Shown piece after piece: positions 1 to 9,555 of a stretch of DNA of 64,000 nucleotides (positions are counted from its first letter, which is position 1; the number at the start of each line of letters is the position of its first letter). The notes below the pieces were generated by a model. The model was given only the letters and a program-made list of their open reading frames with translations, had not been told where the DNA came from and searched no databases. Made by a program: the position numbers and the translations under genes. This DNA comes from CAVXJN01 sp963762165 (lineage in GTDB: Bacteria; Pseudomonadota; Gammaproteobacteria; JASBUN01), in contig CAVXJN010000002.1 in assembly GCA_963762165.1 (NCBI GenBank), positions 1-64,000 on the forward strand. The letters are read 5' to 3'.

Positions 1-35
1 GGCTTCGTGCGGGAGGCTCGCGCCCGCACGAAGCC
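1..35. terminator. Perfect 13-bp inverted repeat at the left edge
   Basis: GGCTTCGTGCGGG at 1-13 pairs perfectly with CCCGCACGAAGCC at 23-35 around a 9-nt loop. Such a GC-rich hairpin is typical of an intrinsic terminator, but no T-run follows on either side. It could end a gene lying left of the window. Confidence 0.45.
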
Positions 36-181
36 GGTTTCCCGGTCGCGCTGTGCTCGACACAATGAATAGCAGAGAGACGCGATGGATAACCATTGTG
101 TTCATCGGATTCAGAGAACATCGTCAAGCAGGATTTGAAGAACGCGCCAGTTCGCGCTGAAAATCCACTCGAGAAAAGCAT

Positions 182-1423
182 ATGCCGCACGCGTTGATCA
201 AGTATGGTCTCAGTCGATCATATCCCGAGCACCGGCACTTCAATCGTCGTAAAGAGCTCAAGAATCGCTACGACGTCGTCATCATAGGCGGCGGCGGCCA
301 CGGCGCTGCGATCGCATACTATTTGTCCAAACATCACAACATAAAAGACGTGGCGATTTTGGAGAAGGGCTACCTGGGCGGTGGCAACACGGCGCGTAAT
401 ACCGCGGTGATTCGGTCGAACTACCTGACCGAAGAAGGGGTGAGCTTCTATCGCGAATCCGTAAAGCTTTATCGCGGACTCAGCAATGAATTCGGTTACA
501 ACATTATGTGGGAGAACCGCGGTCAGCTTACGCTCGCCCATACGGATGCAGCTATCCGCAGTTTTCGCTGGCGCGCCGAGGTCAACAAGCACTTGGGTGT
601 CCGTTCCGAGGTGATCGGCCGTGACGAGATCCGGGAACTGGTGCCGACGTTGAATATGTCGGAAGACCTGCGCTATCCGATTCAGGCGGGTCTTTGGCAT
701 GCCGACGGCGGTACCGCCCGACATGATGCTGTCGCATGGGGATTTGCAAAAGGTGCATGTGAACGCGGCGTAGAGCTTCATCAGCTCACTACGGTAACAG
801 GGTTGGAGATCGAAAATGGGCGCGTGAAGGCGGTCAAGACCAACCGCGGCACGGTCCAGTGTGGATGCGTCGTGCAGGCAGTCGCCGGAAGCAGCACCTT
901 GCTGGCAAAAATGGCCGGCATTCACCTGCCGATCCAGACGTTTCCGCTTCAAGCTATGGTTACGCAGCCTTACAAACCGGTGCTGACTCCTTTGGTAAGT
1001 TCGCCGCAATACCACGTTTACGTGCAGCAGACTTCACGTGGTGAATTCGTGATTGGTGGCGGTTCCGATCCTTACCCCCTTTACAACACCCGTTCCACGC
1101 TGGAGATGAAGGAGACGCTCGCGGCCGCGGCGATGGAAATCCTGCCCTTCCTGGGCCAGCTGCGATTGTTGCGCCAGTGGGCCGGTATTACGGACATGAC
1201 CCCCGATTACAGTCCGATCATGGGGTTTAGCCCGGTGGACAACTACTACCTGGACGCGGGCTGGGGAACGTGGGGTTTCAAAGCGACACCGATCTGCGGG
1301 GTCACTATGTCGGAGCTGGTTGCAACCGGGAAGTTACCTGAGCTGATCAAGCCGTTTGCGCTGGAGCGGTTCTACCAGTTTCGACAAATCAATGAGGCCG
1401 GCGCCACGGCGGCGAGCCACTGA
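182..1423 (+). CDS. soxB: Sarcosine oxidase beta subunit (heterotetrameric type)
   Basis: This FAD-dependent subunit of tetrameric sarcosine oxidase demethylates sarcosine oxidatively to glycine and passes the one-carbon unit to tetrahydrofolate. The 413-residue length is normal for the family. An ADP-binding fold near residue 32 reads VVIIGGGGHGAAIAYYL, and a GGTARHDAVAW segment near residue 176 holds a histidine (about 181) at the place where this family binds FMN covalently. The C-terminal stretch with DYSPIMG and WGTWGFKATP is the usual DAO-family flavin-binding end. soxD follows 10 bases downstream, then soxA and soxG, the standard soxBDAG order. Unlike its two neighbours it has no frameshift. 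Confidence 0.93.
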   Translation: MPHALIKYGLSRSYPEHRHFNRRKELKNRYDVVIIGGGGHGAAIAYYLSKHHNIKDVAILEKGYLGGGNTARNTAVIRSNYLTEEGVSFYRESVKLYRGLSNEFGYNIMWENRGQLTLAHTDAAIRSFRWRAEVNKHLGVRSEVIGRDEIRELVPTLNMSEDLRYPIQAGLWHADGGTARHDAVAWGFAKGACERGVELHQLTTVTGLEIENGRVKAVKTNRGTVQCGCVVQAVAGSSTLLAKMAGIHLPIQTFPLQAMVTQPYKPVLTPLVSSPQYHVYVQQTSRGEFVIGGGSDPYPLYNTRSTLEMKETLAAAAMEILPFLGQLRLLRQWAGITDMTPDYSPIMGFSPVDNYYLDAGWGTWGFKATPICGVTMSELVATGKLPELIKPFALERFYQFRQINEAGATAASH

Positions 1424-1433
1424 GAGGCTGCAT

Positions 1434-1726
1434 ATGAAACTGATGCGCTGCCCATTGAACGGTTGGAGAAATATGTCAGAGTTCACCTATGGTGGCGAAC
1501 TCGAACTATGCCAGAGCCCGCAAGCAGTTCTACGAACGAGTGGGTGGAGCATTTGTTCTTTCCTGAAAATCCTGCCGGCGTCGTTCGCGAATGGTGGTGT
1601 CACACGGCGACGTCGTATTGGTTCATCGCTGAACGCCATACGGTAACGGATGAAATCATCAAAACTTACCCGGCTGCTGAACTGTTCAAAGAACGCATTG
1701 AGTTTCGTCGGGAGGGGGACGCGTGA
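1434..1726 (+). pseudogene. soxD: Sarcosine oxidase delta subunit, frameshifted
   Basis: SoxD is the small zinc-binding subunit. Reading starts at ATG 1434 (MKLMRCPLNG..., then EFTYGGELE) and must change frame near the AA run at 1504-1505 to continue as NEWVEHLFFPENPAG and HTVTDEIIKTYPA, which match the family. One extra A would restore the frame. Two zinc-site positions also look changed: the usual CPxCG reads CPLNG, and the Cys normally four residues after the His is Ser. The gene is therefore either damaged or misread. The 3' end overlaps the soxA start region. Confidence 0.7.
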
Positions 1727-4640
1727 AAACGGAAGACGTCTGTCGGCTCCTGCGGGCACTCTGTTAGACCGATCTAAGAAGGTTACGTTCCGTTTCCAGG
1801 GTACGCAGTATGAGGCGATCGAAGGAGACTGCATTGCTAGCGCGCTTTGGCCAACGGTCGATGGATACTATCGCGATCGTTCAAATATCACCGCCCGCGC
1901 AGCGTATTGTCGATGGCGGGCCAGGACGCGAAATACCCTGGTGCAGTTGAGCGGTGATCCGAATACGCTGGCCGATATGACACCCGTACGCGATCCATGG
2001 TCGTGACAGGCCAGAACTACAAGGGGAGCCTGGAAAAGGACCGCGACGCCTGGATCGGGCGGTTCTCAAAATTCATGCCAGCCGGATTTTATTACAAGGC
2101 GTTTTACCGACCGAAAGGCGCGTGGGAAAAGGTGTGGGCGCGGATCATACGCGCCCGCGCGGGTCTCGGGGTAGTGGATACGACGCATACCGTCGATCAT
2201 TACGACAAACAGTACGCATTCACGGATGTGGCGGTAATCGGCGCAGGACCGGCTGGATTGAATGCCGCGATCGAAGCCGCCAAGGGGGGCGGCGATCCGT
2301 GCTTTTGATTGACGAAAACCGAATGCTTGGTGGTTCGTTGACCTATGCCAGGCTCTCCACTGCAGACGATGAGTGTAACCGCAGGTTGGCGGAACTGGTC
2401 TCGGAGGTTCGGAGCCTGGAAAACATCGAAGTCATGACCGAAACCATCTGTAACGGGTGGTTCTCCGACAACTGGTTGGCCGTCATCAAAGGTAGTCGTC
2501 TGTATAAAATTCGGGCTAAAGAGGTCATCCTCTGCGCCGGAAGCATGGAACAGCCGGCGGTTTTCCACAATAACGATCTTCCTGGGTGATGCTGGGGTCT
2601 GCGGCGCAGCGGCTGATCAAGTGGTATGCGGTGCGGCCAGGCAAGCAAGCCGTGGTCCTGACCGGGAACGATCACGGCTATGGTGTTGCACTGGACTTGA
2701 TGGACGCAGGCGTGAGCGTAGCTGCCGTGATCGACATGCGTAAAGAGCCGTCACAGGACCGGCTGGCGCACGCTGTAGCGGATGCCGGTACGCGGGTGCT
2801 CACGGCAAGCACCGTTTACGAAGCGGTTCCGGGCACGGACAAAAATCACGTGGCGGCGGTAGAAGTGCGAAGAATCACCCAGCGCGGACGCTGCTCAGAA
2901 CAGGGTGAACGTATTTCATGCGACCTGCTATGCATGTCGCCCGGTTATACGCCGGCATATCAGCTGGCCTGTCACGCTGGCGCACGCGTGGCCTATGACG
3001 ATTCGACGGCCATGTTTACGCTGGAAAATCTACCGGAGCACATGCACGTGGCCGGCTCGGTGACCGGGATGTATACGCACGAAAAGGTGTGCGCGGAGGG
3101 CCGTTACGCTGCGCGCGCAGCCTTGATGGGTCTGGGTCTGGCAACCGCGCCTGAAGAACCCGCGCCCGCGCGCGGGGCCGAAGATCGAGTAAACTTCGAA
3201 TGGCCTATTTTCCCCCATCCCGATTCCAAGGAATTCGTCGACTTCGACGAGGATCTTCAGGTGCGCGACATTGTGATATCGACGCTCGACGGCTACGAAG
3301 ACATCCAACTGGTGAAGCGCTATACCACCGTGGGTATGGGACCGTCGCAAGGTCGGCATTCGGCCCTCGCCACTGCACGGATCGTGGCCGACGCGACCGG
3401 ACGGACCGTCGCCGAGACTGGTGTGACCACCGCACGTCCTCCGTTTGCACCGGAGCGCATCGCCCACAACGCCGGACGCAGTTTTTATCCCGAACGGCAC
3501 AGTGCAATGCACCATCGCCACCTGGAGGCGGGCGCTCAGATGCTGGTTGCCGGGCCGTGGCTTAGGCCTGCGTATTACGGCGCAAAATCCCGGCGCGACG
3601 AGTGTATGGCAGAGGAATCCCTGAACGTTCGAAGGAATGTCGGTTTGGTGGATGTCTCTACGCTCGGAGGCATCGAGGTTCGCGGCCCTGACGCTGCTGA
3701 GTTTCTGAACCGGCTGTACACCTTTCGGTTCCTGAAGCAGCCGGTAGGACGATGCCGTTATGCAGTCATGACCAACGAACAGGGCGTGGTCATTGACGAT
3801 GGCGTCGCTTGCCGCCTGCATGACGAGCTTTTTTATGTGACGGCGACCACCGGCGGTGTGGACCGTGTGTACCAGAGCATGCTGAGATGGAACGCGCAGT
3901 GGCGTTTGCAGGTAGATGTGGCGAATGTGACGTCCGCCTGGTGTGGCGTGAATATCGCCGGCCCCAAGTCTCGGGAAGTACTCGCACCCCTTTGCGATGA
4001 GCTCGACCTTTCGGCAGCTGCGTTTCCTTACATGGGCGTACAGGAGGGCCGCGTCGCAGGTGTGCAGGCTCGGATCATGCGGGTTGGGTTCGTGGGCGAG
4101 CTTGGATACGAGATCCACATCCCGCAGCACTATGGCGAATATATCTGGGACCACTTGATGGCCGCCGGGCGGGATCAAGGGATCAAGCCCTTCGGAATCG
4201 AGGCGCAGCGCCTGCTGCGGTTGGAAAAAGGACACATCATCATCGGCCAGGATAGCGACGCGATGTCCTATCCGGCGGAAGTGAACCTCGATTGGGCTGT
4301 TGGGAAAAACAAGCCATTCTTCGTCGGTGACCGCGCGATCCGGGAAGTCGACGCCCGCGGGCTCAACCGCAAACTTGCCGGGTTCGTGATTGAAGACAAT
4401 AATGCGCCCCGACCGCAGGAGAGCCACTTGATTCTCGACGGCGAGCAAATGACCGGTCGAGTGACCTCGTGCTATTTCTCGCCGACGCTCGGCAAAAGTA
4501 TCGGTATGGCATTCATGACGCCGGAGCAGGCGAAGCCGGGAGGGCACGTAACCATCAAATCCACAGGCGGGACCCGGATCGAAGCCCGGATCGTCGAGCT
4601 TCCTTTCTATGACCCGAAGAACGAACGACAGGAGATATAG
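1723..4640 (+). pseudogene. soxA: Sarcosine oxidase alpha subunit, six apparent frameshifts
   Basis: The alpha subunit has an N-terminal 2Fe-2S-like and NAD/FAD part and a C-terminal GcvT-like folate-binding domain. Joining frames recovers a colinear protein of about 970 residues, the family length. It includes RSFKYHRPR (around 1880), VAVIGAGPAGLNAAIEAA (around 2230), LLIDENRMLGGSL (around 2310) and the long uninterrupted part from 2586. The joins need one-base insertions at 1726-1729 (A run), 1846-1848 (T run), 1995-1996, 2284-2289 (six G) and 2584-2586 (GGG), plus removal of one A at 1931-1933. Most fall in homopolymers, and the residues between them are well conserved. That fits sequencing error at least as well as real decay. 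The last 2 kb is intact. Confidence 0.82.
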
Positions 4641-4643
4641 CTC

Positions 4644-5360
4644 GTGAGCGTGGTGCAACCGCAGGAACTGAAGAGACGCAGCATGCTTTACCGCAAGTCG
4701 GCCCAAGCACAGGCGAGCTTCGAGTCAGTCGCTGATGGGGCTGCGGCTATGCGGTACTCGGACTCCGATGAGATCGTGCATGCCCGCCGGATGGGCGTCG
4801 CGGACCTTACAACGATCCCCCGCATCGGCTTCAAAGGAAAGGATACACCCGCGTGGTTGGAGGAGAACGGACTCCAGTTGCCGAAGGAACCGAACCGAGT
4901 GACCCGGCAGACTGACGGCGCCCTGGTTGCGCGATTGTCCATTGACGAACATCTGGTGCTAGAAGATCTCGAAACACGCAGTGAAATGGTGGCGAGGCTT
5001 GATTCGCAATGGCGTCTGCAGCCGGGGCGCATGTGCTACAAGCTGCTGCGCGACCACAGCCATTGCTGGCTGCTGCTTACCGGGGAAGCCACCTCATCAA
5101 TGTTGGCGAAAGTTTGCGGAGTCGATATGCGGCCCAAAGCATTTCCGGATGGCTGGATCGCGCAGACGTCCATGGCCCGCATCAATGCGATCGTGATTCG
5201 AAGCGACCTGGGCGGTACACGTGCCTTCCATGTGTTGGCCGATAGCGCTTCGGCCGAATATTTATGGTTTTGCCTGCACGACGCGATGGCGGAATTCGCC
5301 GGTTGCGCCGTGGGCCTGGCGGCGCTGCGCGCGCTGGCGAATGACAGCACAGCGAAATGA
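4644..5360 (+). CDS. soxG: Sarcosine oxidase gamma subunit
   Basis: SoxG (238 residues) is the fourth subunit of tetrameric sarcosine oxidase and resembles part of the GcvT/folate-binding fold. The start is GTG at 4644, three bases after the soxA stop. Family features include the LQPGRMCYKLLRDHSHCWLLL segment, with the long hydrophobic turn into a TG dipeptide, and the C-terminal AMAEFAGCAVGLAALRAL. It is intact and closes the operon. The downstream genes are unrelated. Confidence 0.82.
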   Translation: MSVVQPQELKRRSMLYRKSAQAQASFESVADGAAAMRYSDSDEIVHARRMGVADLTTIPRIGFKGKDTPAWLEENGLQLPKEPNRVTRQTDGALVARLSIDEHLVLEDLETRSEMVARLDSQWRLQPGRMCYKLLRDHSHCWLLLTGEATSSMLAKVCGVDMRPKAFPDGWIAQTSMARINAIVIRSDLGGTRAFHVLADSASAEYLWFCLHDAMAEFAGCAVGLAALRALANDSTAK

Positions 5361-5425
5361 TCGCCGGTTGGCATTCGCCGCTAGCTGAGCGACAGATGGA
5401 CGGGCTGCAAGTCGTGGCCCGTGAA

Positions 5426-5444
5426 GCGGTTCATATAGAACCGC
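5426..5444. other. Short perfect dyad between soxG and the SMR gene
   Basis: GCGGTTC-ATATA-GAACCGC forms a perfect 7-bp stem with a 5-nt loop, 115 bases upstream of the SMR gene start. It could be an operator or a weak terminator. No T-run follows. The rest of 5361-5558 shows nothing recognisable, and I see no guanidine-riboswitch motif. Confidence 0.3.
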
Positions 5445-5558
5445 CTGCGATTATGGCAAGACGCGAAACCCCGCCCGACGAGTACGGACCGAGGTTGCAG
5501 GTTTCCTCGCGAAGGGCGGAAAGTATCGTTGCAAGGCGGCAGCCGAAAATCGATTCTC

Positions 5559-5888
5559 ATGGCGTATCTGTATCTCGCGATCGCAATCGTGGCCGAAGTG
5601 GCTGCGACCAGCATGCTGAAGGAAACGCGGCAATTCACCCGGCCGCTTCCGAGTGTCGGCGTGATCGTCGGATATGCGCTCGCATTCTACTGCATGTCTT
5701 TGGTCTTGCGGTCCATACCTGTGGGTGTCACCTATGCCGTATGGGCCGGCTTGGGAATCGTACTGGTGGCCTTGGTGGGTATCGTTGTTCACAAGGAGCA
5801 TCCAGATCTGCCCGCGCTGCTGGGAATAGGAATGATTGTATGTGGCGTCCTGGTCATTCACCTGTTTTCAAAAACGGTTCCGCACTAG
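5559..5888 (+). CDS. Small multidrug resistance (SMR) family transporter
   Basis: This four-helix inner-membrane exporter has 109 residues, the SMR length. The start at ATG 5559 gives the typical MAYLYLAIAIVAEVAATSMLK, with the membrane-embedded glutamate (about residue 13) used for proton coupling. It also has SIPVGVTYAVWAGLG and a C-terminal FSKTVPH that closely resembles the end of EmrE. It probably exports lipophilic or quaternary cations. It stands alone here, about 200 bases after soxG, and no regulator is visible. Confidence 0.85.
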   Translation: MAYLYLAIAIVAEVAATSMLKETRQFTRPLPSVGVIVGYALAFYCMSLVLRSIPVGVTYAVWAGLGIVLVALVGIVVHKEHPDLPALLGIGMIVCGVLVIHLFSKTVPH

Positions 5889-5996
5889 GGGCGAGCCTGT
5901 TTGGCACGGGTCGTGCGGCCGTCGGGCGCACCTGAAAAACGATCCAGAGTCGCCTTGACTGGGTGCGGCCCGCAAATTGCTTCGGAGTAAACGCCA

Positions 5997-6413
5997 ATGA
6001 AAAACGATCGAGTGTCGGATTGCATAACAAGAAATGTCGTCACCATAGGGCCTGAGTCAACGCTCCCGGAAGCAGCGCGGCTGATGAAGGAAAAAGGTTT
6101 CAGGCGTCTTCCGGTTGTAAAGGGCAGCAAACTCGTGGGTATCGTAAGCTCGAGCGATGTGCATGAGGCCGAACCGTCTGATGCGACTTCATTGAGTGTT
6201 TGGGAAATTGCGTATCTATTGTCGCAACTTAGAATCGAAAGCATCATGACCAAGGATCCGGTTACGGTGCGCGAGGACGCAACCCTTGGCGAGGTCGCGC
6301 GCATTATGCTCGACAAAAAGATCGGCGGTCTGCCGGTGGTCAACGACGTCGATCAATTGATCGGTATCGTCACCGAGTCCGACATATTCAGGCTGGTCGC
6401 CGAAAACTGGTAA
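5997..6413 (+). CDS. Tandem CBS-domain protein
   Basis: This is a stand-alone CBS pair of 138 residues (CBS1 about 5-60, CBS2 about 78-135). CBS pairs usually sense adenine nucleotides. Visible motifs are MKEKGFRRLPVVKGSKLVGIVS and MLDKKIGGLPVVNDVDQLIGIVTESDI. A GGAG stands eight bases before the ATG. No partner gene adjoins, so its target is unknown. A second CBS pair in this window is fused to the SQR at 58767. Confidence 0.85.
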   Translation: MKNDRVSDCITRNVVTIGPESTLPEAARLMKEKGFRRLPVVKGSKLVGIVSSSDVHEAEPSDATSLSVWEIAYLLSQLRIESIMTKDPVTVREDATLGEVARIMLDKKIGGLPVVNDVDQLIGIVTESDIFRLVAENW

Positions 6414-6627
6414 TCGGCCGACTGCAAGTTTGGCAAGGGACGCCGATCTTTCCGGGCGACTTTGGTGCGGGGCGGATTGGCTGGTTCAGCCGCAACGGTG
6501 ACGAGAGGCGATGCCGCCAAACTCGCGCATCAGTCTCTACGGAGTCGAACTCGATTGGCGCGGACTCAAATGGATGCCAAGTTTCCTTGTGGCTGCCGCT
6601 TGATGTTCGGTTTCACGCGATAACGCC

Positions 6628-6913
6628 GGCACGATTTTTGTAAACGGATTTCAACTCCAGTCACTTGCTGGTATTGAACACCGCCAAAGGCGGCGTCGCC
6701 ACCGCGTGGATGCTGCATGAAATGAAATCCAGGGACATGGCGCCGGCTGCCCTGGTGCTGAACAGCGCCAATCCCATCATGGCCCAGGGCGCGGCATTGG
6801 CCGCGCTGCCGTTTGTCGATCGGTTCGAAAACGATATCACCGACGCCATCAAAACCGGCGACCGGGTCACAGTGGACCCACAGGCCGGGACGGTCACGGT
6901 GCATCACGATTGA
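6628..6913 (+). pseudogene. Remnant of an aconitase-X (DUF126) swivel-domain protein
   Basis: From 6665 the frame encodes a good C-terminal half of the AcnX swivel domain: LVLNTAKGG, then MAPAALVLNSANPIMAQGAAL, then LPFVDRFENDITDAIKTGDRVTVD. The family reads about the same in its last 80 residues. The N-terminal 50 residues are missing. A fragment resembling QSLAG lies in another frame at 6655-6672, so the break is near 6670. There is no ribosome-binding site and no AcnX large subunit upstream. AcnX enzymes include cis-3-hydroxyproline dehydratase and mevalonate-5-phosphate dehydratase. I infer a broken leftover gene. Confidence 0.6.
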
Positions 6914-7460
6914 TCAAGAACGTCATACAAACGGACCGACCGGCCTCGCCATGCCCCCTTGTAGGCCGTTGGGAATAACTGCCGACTCAGAATCAATACC
7001 GACCTCTGCGCGCGGCACCCGGCACTCCTGGCCCGATACGATCAGCGTTCGATCAGCGTTGTTCCGGGGGGAGTGCGGTCTTACCCCGTTTGGCGAGCGC
7101 GGCGCGGCGTTCCCGCGCCAGGCGCCGGACGGCGCCCACCATGGGCTTCAGTTCTGCGGCAGCGGCCAGGGAGTCTTCCACGGTCGCAGCCTTGCGGGCC
7201 TGGCCTGGTGCTGATGGAAACTGTGGCTTGTGCGCTTCCTCGGACTCATCCTTCATCCGGGTGTCCTCGCGGTTGGTTGAATCGAATTGGTCAGCGATAC
7301 AAAATATAGACGCTGCAAATCGAAAAAACCTTATTGCCTGGCGGCGGGCGGGTCAAGCGCTACCGAGACCGAACGTCTTCGCCGTGGGCGGCCGGCGCTT
7401 ACTCTCCCCCGTTGCGGTATCCCGCCTACTGCGGTTGCGCTTCTAGGTCTCTATTAAGGG
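6914..7460. other. Long spacer upstream of the carboxysome promoters
   Basis: No convincing gene lies between the AcnX remnant and the cbb promoter region apart from the weak leftward frame at 7053-7256. I see no tRNA, repeat or strong terminator in it. Confidence 0.5.
7053..7256 (-). CDS. Possible small basic protein, unknown
   Basis: A 67-residue frame reads leftward, away from cbbL, with a GAGGA about nine bases before its ATG and a TATATT upstream on the same strand near 7303. The product is charged and Ala/Arg-rich (LARERRAALAKRGK) with no domain I recognise. Codon use fits the genome, but so would a chance frame in GC-rich DNA. Treat it as tentative. Confidence 0.25.
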   Translation of the reverse strand: MKDESEEAHKPQFPSAPGQARKAATVEDSLAAAAELKPMVGAVRRLARERRAALAKRGKTALPPEQR

Positions 7461-7521
7461 ATCGCTAAACGGAAGCTTTAGAAACTTAAACTGTAATTTA
7501 CCGCTTGTTCCTGTCTAGACT
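7461..7521 (+). promoter_or_regulatory. CbbR-type tandem dyad plus promoter, copy 1 (distal)
   Basis: The 40-bp element at 7461-7500 holds TAAA-N7-TTTA followed by TTAAACTGTAATTTA, two adjacent LysR-type half-dyads. A TGTAAT lies 18 bp before TAGACT at 7516-7521, a weak sigma-70 -35/-10 pair overlapping the second dyad, as expected for an activator-dependent promoter. It starts exactly 99 bp before copy 2. Confidence 0.65.
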
Positions 7522-7559
7522 GCCAACTCGTCCTGGGTCGTGAATTCAATCTTTAAACG

Positions 7560-7619
7560 ATCCTTAAAGAATCTGTTTAGAAACTTAAACTGTAATTTAT
7601 CATCGCTCCCTCATAGACT
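7560..7619 (+). promoter_or_regulatory. CbbR-type tandem dyad plus promoter, copy 2 (cbbL-proximal)
   Basis: The element at 7560-7599 has TAAA-N7-TTTA and TTAAACTGTAATTTA. TGTAAT, a 17-bp spacer and TAGACT (7614-7619) follow, the same arrangement as the copy between cbbR and the aldolase-like gene. The predicted start is near 7626, giving a leader of about 80 nt before the AGGAGGA of cbbL. It probably drives the whole carboxysome operon. Confidence 0.7.
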
Positions 7620-7707
7620 CTGGGTCAAATTCTGGAGACTTAGGCTGCGCACCAGGCACGCGGAGCCGTCGATCAACACTCAATATCGCAAATAGGAGGA
7701 CTCCTAA

Positions 7708-9120
7708 ATGAGCGCGAGTTACCAAGCGGGCGTGAAAGAGTACCGCGAGATGTACTGGACCCCGGACTATGTCCCCCTCGATACCGACCTGCTGGCGTGC
7801 TTCAAGTGTACCGGCCAACCGGGGGTTCCCCGCGAAGAGGTTGCTGCCGCGGTGGCCGCGGAGTCATCTACCGGTACCTGGAGTACCGTCTGGTCGGAAC
7901 TGCTGACCGATCTCGAATACTACAAGGGCCGCGCGTACCGCATCGAAGAGGTGCCGGGCGACGCCGAGTCCTTCTACGCCTTCGTCGCCTATCCCATCGA
8001 TTTGTTCGAAGAAGGCTCCATCGTCAACGTGCTGACTTCGTTGGTCGGTAACGTGTTCGGCTTCAAGGCGCTCAAGCACCTGCGCCTGGAAGACATCCGT
8101 TTCCCGATCGCCTACATCAAAACCTGCCAGGGTCCGCCCAACGGTATCCAAGTTGAGCGCGACAAGCTAAACAAGTACGGTCGTCCGTTGCTCGGCGCGA
8201 CCATCAAGCCGAAGTTGGGCCTGTCGGCCAAAAACTACGGCCGCGCTGTGTATGAATGTCTGCGCGGCGGTTTGGATCTGACCAAGGACGACGAGAACGT
8301 CAACTCCCAGCCGTTCATGCGCTGGCGCGACCGTTTTGAGTTCGTCGGCGAGGCGATTCAGAAGGCGCAGCAGGAGACTGGCGAGCGCAAGGGACATTAT
8401 ATGAATGTCACCGCTCCCGATCCGGAACAGATGTACGAGCGCGCCGAGTTCGCCAAGGAAGTCGGTTGCCCGATCATCATGCATGATTTCCTGACCGGCG
8501 GTTTCACCGCCAACACGGGCCTGGCGAAGTGGTGTCGCAGGAACGGCATGTTGCTGCACATCCATCGCGCAATGCATGCGGTCATCGACCGTCATCCCAA
8601 GCACGGTATTCACTTCCGCGTATTGGCCAAGTGCTTGCGCTTGTCCGGCGGCGATCATCTGCATACCGGCACTGTAGTGGGCAAGCTCGAAGGCGACCGC
8701 GCCTCGACGCTGGGTTTCGTCGACCAGCTGCGCGAATCCTTCGTGCCGGAAGATCGTTCCCGCGGTGTGTTCTTCGATCAGGACTGGGGCTCCATGCCTG
8801 GTGTGCTGGCGGTCGCTTCCGGCGGTATCCACGTCTGGCACATGCCGGCGCTGGTCACCATCTTCGGTGACGATTCCTGCCTGCAGTTCGGTGGTGGCAC
8901 TCAGGGTCATCCTTGGGGCAATGCGGCTGGTGCGGCTGCTAACCGCGTCGCGCTGGAAGCCAGCGTCAAAGCGCGTAACCAAGGCCGCGAAATTGAAAAA
9001 GAGGCTCGCGACATTCTGACCGAGGCCGCCGCCAGCAGCCCCGAGTTAGCCATTGCGTTGGAAACTTGGAAGGAAATCAAGTTCGAGTTCGAGACCGTGG
9101 ATAAATTGGATGTGGGCTGA
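7708..9120 (+). CDS. cbbL: RubisCO form IA large subunit
   Basis: This is the catalytic subunit of RubisCO, carboxylating ribulose-1,5-bisphosphate inside the carboxysome. The 470-residue length is right for form I. Visible features are the activation lysine in GGLDLTKDDENVN (about residue 193), the GATIKPKLGLS active-site strand, HIHRAMHAV and the loop-6 region HTGTVVGKLEGDR. The start has a strong AGGAGGA eight bases upstream. The first gene of a cso operon with csoS2 downstream is typical of form IAc. No cbbO or cbbQ activase genes occur in the window. Confidence 0.98.
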   Translation: MSASYQAGVKEYREMYWTPDYVPLDTDLLACFKCTGQPGVPREEVAAAVAAESSTGTWSTVWSELLTDLEYYKGRAYRIEEVPGDAESFYAFVAYPIDLFEEGSIVNVLTSLVGNVFGFKALKHLRLEDIRFPIAYIKTCQGPPNGIQVERDKLNKYGRPLLGATIKPKLGLSAKNYGRAVYECLRGGLDLTKDDENVNSQPFMRWRDRFEFVGEAIQKAQQETGERKGHYMNVTAPDPEQMYERAEFAKEVGCPIIMHDFLTGGFTANTGLAKWCRRNGMLLHIHRAMHAVIDRHPKHGIHFRVLAKCLRLSGGDHLHTGTVVGKLEGDRASTLGFVDQLRESFVPEDRSRGVFFDQDWGSMPGVLAVASGGIHVWHMPALVTIFGDDSCLQFGGGTQGHPWGNAAGAAANRVALEASVKARNQGREIEKEARDILTEAAASSPELAIALETWKEIKFEFETVDKLDVG

Positions 9121-9171
9121 GTCAAACCACCCAGCCACTAACGCAGACCGAATCGAGACGAGGAAATCATC

Positions 9172-9513
9172 ATGGCAAAGTATGTAGAGGGCGACTACCA
9201 GACAGCCCAGACGCTGGAAACCTTTGGTTTCCTGCCGCCCATGTCCCAGGACGAAATCCACGAGCAGATCGCCTACGTGCTTTCGCAGGGCTGGACGCCG
9301 GCCATTGAGCACGAGGATCCCTCCCGTGCATCCAACCACTACTGGACCATGTGGAAGCTGCCGTTCTTCGGTGAGACCAACCTGGCAAGCGTTCTCAACG
9401 AATTGGAGGCTTGCCACCGTAGCTATCCCGAGCACCACGTGCGCCTGATCGGTTACGACAACTACACCCAGAGCCAAGGGCTGGCGTTCGTCGTTTTCGA
9501 GGGACGCGGCTGA
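9172..9513 (+). CDS. cbbS: RubisCO form IA small subunit
   Basis: The small subunit (113 residues) completes the L8S8 holoenzyme. The text includes QTLETFGFLPPMSQDEIHEQ, NHYWTMWKLPFFGE and VRLIGYDNYTQSQGLAFVVF, all standard for CbbS. It lies 51 bases after cbbL with an appropriate GAGGAAATC before the ATG. The short N-terminus without an extra loop is the carboxysomal type. Confidence 0.97.
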   Translation: MAKYVEGDYQTAQTLETFGFLPPMSQDEIHEQIAYVLSQGWTPAIEHEDPSRASNHYWTMWKLPFFGETNLASVLNELEACHRSYPEHHVRLIGYDNYTQSQGLAFVVFEGRG

Positions 9514-9555
9514 ATCCGGCAACGGAAGGCAAACATCGACGCGACGGGGTAAACC

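Noticed and set aside
3030..4706. Open frame of 558 codons on the minus strand across soxA
   Set aside because: It is antisense to a well-conserved sarcosine oxidase region, has a low-complexity His/Arg-rich translation with no family resemblance, and is what GC-rich DNA produces by chance.
5361..5558. Guanidine riboswitch upstream of the SMR transporter
   Set aside because: No tandem ACGR hairpins or ykkC core could be found, and the transporter is EmrE-like rather than Gdx-like.
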